Shown here piece by piece: positions 63,872 to 64,000 of a stretch of DNA of 64,000 bases. Position 1 is the first letter of the stretch. Each line of letters opens with the position of its first letter. The translations under genes and the position numbers were made by a program. Origin of the DNA: Paludibacter sp. (GTDB lineage: Bacteria; Bacteroidota; Bacteroidia; Bacteroidales; Paludibacteraceae); contig JAFLKK010000007.1 of NCBI GenBank assembly GCA_019163375.1, positions 655,813 through 719,812 of the forward strand, given 5' to 3'. The notes under the pieces were generated by a model. That model was not told the origin of the DNA, searched no databases, and saw only the letters and a list, made by a program, of their open reading frames with translations.

Positions 63872-63902
63872 GTTTGTGAACATAACAAGCATGTTCACAA
63901 AC
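63872..63902. promoter_or_regulatory. 31-bp inverted repeat upstream of the two-TM gene
   Basis: GTTTGTGAACAT and ATGTTCACAAAC form perfect 12-bp arms around AACAAGC. The centre is about 30 bases before the ATG at 63857. It has no T run, so an operator is more likely than a terminator. The TGAACA/TGTTCA core recurs before the DUF134 cluster. Confidence 0.55.
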
Positions 63903-63962
63903 TATTATTTGTAACTTAATTGATTCTTTTTGAAATTTTGTTCTGAAAGAACGTTTTGGGGA

Positions 63963-64000
63963 AATGCTCAGGAAATCAAATCAGGAGCTTACGAAGGTGG
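63963..64000 (+). other. Right edge; possible start of a rightward gene
   Basis: The plus strand has an ATG at 63963 that stays open to the edge for 12 codons (MLRKSNQELTKV). In-frame sequence before it (FVLKERFGE) also reads like protein back to a TGA near 63931. This is too short to call a gene. Confidence 0.15.

Overview
The window comes from a low-GC member of the Bacteroidota, most likely a Bacteroidales relative of Paludibacter or Dysgonomonas. The supporting signs are a SusC/SusD pair, FKBP-type isomerase lipoproteins, signal peptides ending in a Cys (SxC lipobox), type IX secretion-style C-terminal tails, almost no Shine-Dalgarno sequences, and many upstream boxes fitting the Bacteroidetes -7 consensus TAnnTTTG. 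No rRNA, tRNA, insertion sequence or CRISPR array was recognised. Genus assignment is inference.

Layout. 0-5 kb: housekeeping genes on the minus strand (tsaE, uvrC, mnmG) with two perfect parS-like palindromes between uvrC and mnmG. 5-8.1 kb: a two-component pair. 8.1-9.8 kb: a 650-bp gene-free stretch with a possible small RNA, then asd. 10-18.2 kb: one 2730-residue secreted protein built from nine exactly 801-bp repeats, each an Ig-like plus lamin-tail-type module. 18.4-21.4 kb: four tandem FKBP-family genes, one without the isomerase domain. 21.5-23.2 kb: an Lrp/AsnC regulator and trpS. 23.3-28.6 kb: an isolated SusD/SusC pair. 28.6-36.6 kb: accessory genes (thioredoxin-like proteins, agmatine-deiminase-like enzyme, SDR epimerase, CPBP protease, DUF2130 protein) separated by gene-poor DNA and by a duplicated terminator-plus-promoter module. 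36.6-40.9 kb: metabolic enzymes (aldose epimerase-like, rpiB, thiL, C1B peptidase). 41-47.5 kb: CPA2 antiporter, TerC, and a macroglobulin/TonB-plug protein. 47.7-54.6 kb: galactose and pectin use (galK, galM, GH35 beta-galactosidase, a PL9 pectate lyase with a T9SS tail). 55.1-56.7 kb: pckA.

56.9-61.6 kb is an eight-gene minus-strand run: DUF134 regulator, metallo-beta-lactamase-fold protein, a 57-residue DUF5320 protein, a NifX/NifB-like protein with a His/Cys tail, a thioesterase, a LysR regulator, a YeiH-type exporter and a C_GCAxxG_C_C redox protein. This looks like a redox, metal or sulfur module and is the best candidate for a poorly described system here. AmtB and a small two-TM protein preceded by a large inverted repeat close the window.

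All gene calls rest on reading motifs by eye; no database search was run. Start codons were moved inward where the longest reading frame began before a clear signal peptide or domain start.
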